Assembly: GCF_013340305.1 (NCBI RefSeq)
Contig: NZ_BLVP01000007.1
Span: 1 to 64,000 of the forward strand
Origin: Desulfovibrio psychrotolerans
Lineage (GTDB): Bacteria; Desulfobacterota; Desulfovibrionia; Desulfovibrionales; Desulfovibrionaceae
Direction of reading: 5' to 3'
Length of the DNA stretch: 64,000 bases
Below are positions 63,077 through 64,000 of this stretch, piece after piece; positions within the stretch are counted from its first letter, which is position 1, and every line of letters begins with the position of its first letter. The position numbers and the translations under genes were made by a program. The notes under the pieces are model-generated. The model was not told the origin of the DNA and made no database searches. It saw nothing but the letters and a program-made list of their open reading frames with translations.

Positions 63077-63140
63077 TGCTTTTTTTGCACATTACGAGGT
63101 GATGCCTTGACGTTTATGTGCGAACATGAAATATTTGTTC
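63055..63140 (+). promoter_or_regulatory. Divergent early promoter (PR-like) and candidate repressor operators
   Basis: Plus-strand -35 TTGACG (63107-63112), a 17-bp spacer and -10 AATATT (63130-63135). Three GCACAT cores lie in the region: GCACATTA at 63055-63062 and 63087-63094, and inverted at 63116-63121. A palindrome GAACA-N9-TGTTC covers the -10 at 63122-63140. These are plausible binding sites for the adjacent repressor. Confidence 0.55.
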
Positions 63141-63288
63141 AAACAATACAGACTAGACGTATCCGGTCGCGCCTGCCGGAAATTCAGGCGCACACCCCTT
63201 CGGCAGGCCGGGACGAAGTGCGGCAAACGGTCATTCCGGCAGGATTACAAGAAGTTCAGGCAAGGCTTTCCAGAGGAGTCCGAATCCC

Positions 63289-63597
63289 ATGACACAGCAG
63301 TACCACACCGAACACGAGCACGCCGCCTGCGCCATATGTGGCCGCATGTTCCCGCACCCCCGCCCTGCGTTCAGCAGGCAGGCGCGCGCATGCCCCTCGT
63401 GCAGCAGGCCCGCTCCCGTAAGGGGCGGATACGAACCCATGGTGCAGATAGAGGCGGGCGAACATCAAAGGCTTCTGCATCTCTATTACGCCCATTTTGA
63501 ACACGATGTGCACCCTTCACCGGAAACCGCAGCCACGCTCCGCAGTGCCATGCTGCGCTGCAACAAATTCTTTGAAGGAGGCACATCATGCCATTAG
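63289..63597 (+). CDS. Small zinc-finger protein of the early region
   Basis: This 102-residue protein has Cys pairs in HAACAICGRMF and ACPSCSRP, a likely zinc-ribbon, followed by a helical C-terminus (GEHQRLLHLYYAHFEHDV) with several His. GAGGAG lies 10 bases before the ATG. It follows the PR-like promoter with a leader of about 150 bases and overlaps the next gene by 10 bases. It is probably a phage early DNA-binding protein; no family recognised. An overlapping frame starting at 63126 is not supported because it begins upstream of the expected transcript start. Confidence 0.65.
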   Translation: MTQQYHTEHEHAACAICGRMFPHPRPAFSRQARACPSCSRPAPVRGGYEPMVQIEAGEHQRLLHLYYAHFEHDVHPSPETAATLRSAMLRCNKFFEGGTSCH

Positions 63598-64000
63598 TCG
63601 TATGCCAGACATGCGGCAAAGAGTTCTCTGCCCGCCCCGGACGCGTAGCCTCCGGGCGGGGCAAGTTCTGCTCGCGGGAGTGCTCCGCCACGTCACGCCG
63701 GAACACAGATATTGTTGCCTGCCAGTGGTGCGGCAAGGAGACCCTGCGCAAAAGCACCCGCCAGAAGTATTGCTCACGCGCCTGCGCGGCTGCCTCGGCC
63801 CACGCCGCCCACTTCAGCAAGCCGCAGCAGACCATACGCTGCCGGACCTGCGGACGCCCGTTTGCTCCACGCACGGCAACGGATGCACACTGCGATGCCC
63901 GTTGCCGCATGGCCCGCAAACAGGAATCCGGACATGGATACGGTATGTTTGAAGATCCGTGGGCAAACGGCTCCATCCCGCCAGACCGATACGGCAAAGA
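63588..64000 (+). CDS. Multi-zinc-ribbon protein, cut by the window edge
   Basis: At least 137 residues; no stop before the end of the window. The ATG has GAAGGAGG 5 bases upstream. It contains three treble-clef or zinc-ribbon modules with the pattern C-x2-C ... C-x3-C: CQTCGKEF...FCSREC, CQWCGKET...YCSRAC and CRTCGRPF...HCDARC. Between them are basic linkers. After the third module comes an acidic GMFEDPWANGSIPPDRYGK. Proteins of this kind in phage early regions often act in DNA recombination, HNH-type endonuclease functions or host takeover; the visible part has no catalytic motif. It is the second gene of the early transcript. Confidence 0.7.
   Translation, partial: MPLVVCQTCGKEFSARPGRVASGRGKFCSRECSATSRRNTDIVACQWCGKETLRKSTRQKYCSRACAAASAHAAHFSKPQQTIRCRTCGRPFAPRTATDAHCDARCRMARKQESGHGYGMFEDPWANGSIPPDRYGK

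Noticed and set aside
63126-63500. 124-codon frame beginning in the repressor-early promoter region
   Set aside because: Its start lies upstream of the transcript start predicted from the PR-like promoter, and it overlaps the better-supported zinc-finger gene in another frame.
1-64000. tRNA, rRNA, CRISPR arrays or insertion sequences
   Set aside because: No cloverleaf-type TPsiC motif, spacer-repeat array or transposase was seen on reading through; a covariance-model search could not be run.

Overview
The window is GC-rich, gene-dense DNA that most resembles a sulfate reducer of the Desulfovibrionaceae (inference). The grounds are the yicC-remA-gmk-pyrF-TPR gene string, the pairing of an XRE-cupin regulator with an AMP-forming acyl-CoA ligase, the abundance of PAS, Cache, HAMP, GGDEF and histidine-kinase proteins, and a peroxiredoxin / rhodanese-diiron / flavoprotein cluster of anaerobe type. 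I saw no rRNA, tRNA, CRISPR array or insertion sequence.

Layout. 0.5-8.1 kb: a TPR membrane protein, a 7TM-type hybrid kinase, a TetR regulator and a chemoreceptor with two zinc-binding CZB domains. 8.1-12.3 kb: phage module A on the minus strand (small virion protein, portal, Bbp19-like protein, scaffold-like protein, unknown). 13-23 kb: isocitrate dehydrogenase, a three-gene glycan set (glycosyltransferase/phosphoglycosyltransferase fusion, aminotransferase, membrane 4,6-dehydratase), then XRE-cupin and acyl-CoA synthetase. 23.3-24.7 kb: an alanine/glycine:cation symporter. 25.1-27.4 kb: phage module B (small ORF, large terminase, gp13-like protein). 27.7-33.2 kb: a secreted zinc-protease-like protein, a GGDEF-family protein, and an oxidative-stress cluster whose peroxiredoxin is frameshifted. 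33.3-34.8 kb: phage module C (3-TM holin, TM/coiled-coil protein, small terminase). 35-51 kb: lipoprotein, sensor and regulator genes, Fe-alcohol dehydrogenase, EF-hand protein. 51-61 kb: recJ, HDOD, TPR, pyrF, gmk, remA, yicC, mtaB and an NlpC/P60 lipoprotein. 61.5-64 kb: a CI-like S24 repressor divergent from zinc-ribbon genes, arranged like a phage lysogeny switch and running off the right edge.

The most striking feature is that three short phage modules lie on one strand in the order of an ordinary phage late operon (holin - small terminase - large terminase - portal - scaffold). They are separated by about 6 kb and 13 kb of apparently ordinary host genes. Every visible reading frame is intact, the genes inside each module overlap in the manner of translational coupling, and each module ends in its own hairpin terminator. 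No capsid, tail, integrase or replication gene accompanies them. This is the pattern expected of a domesticated, gene-transfer-agent-like system, or of a prophage whose late genes were dispersed and kept; sequence alone cannot separate these.

A second unusual trait is that many intergenic gaps hold degenerate short tandem arrays, several with a period near 10 bp. In two cases (the GGDEF-family gene and mtaB) the repeat unit contains the gene's own last codons and stop codon.
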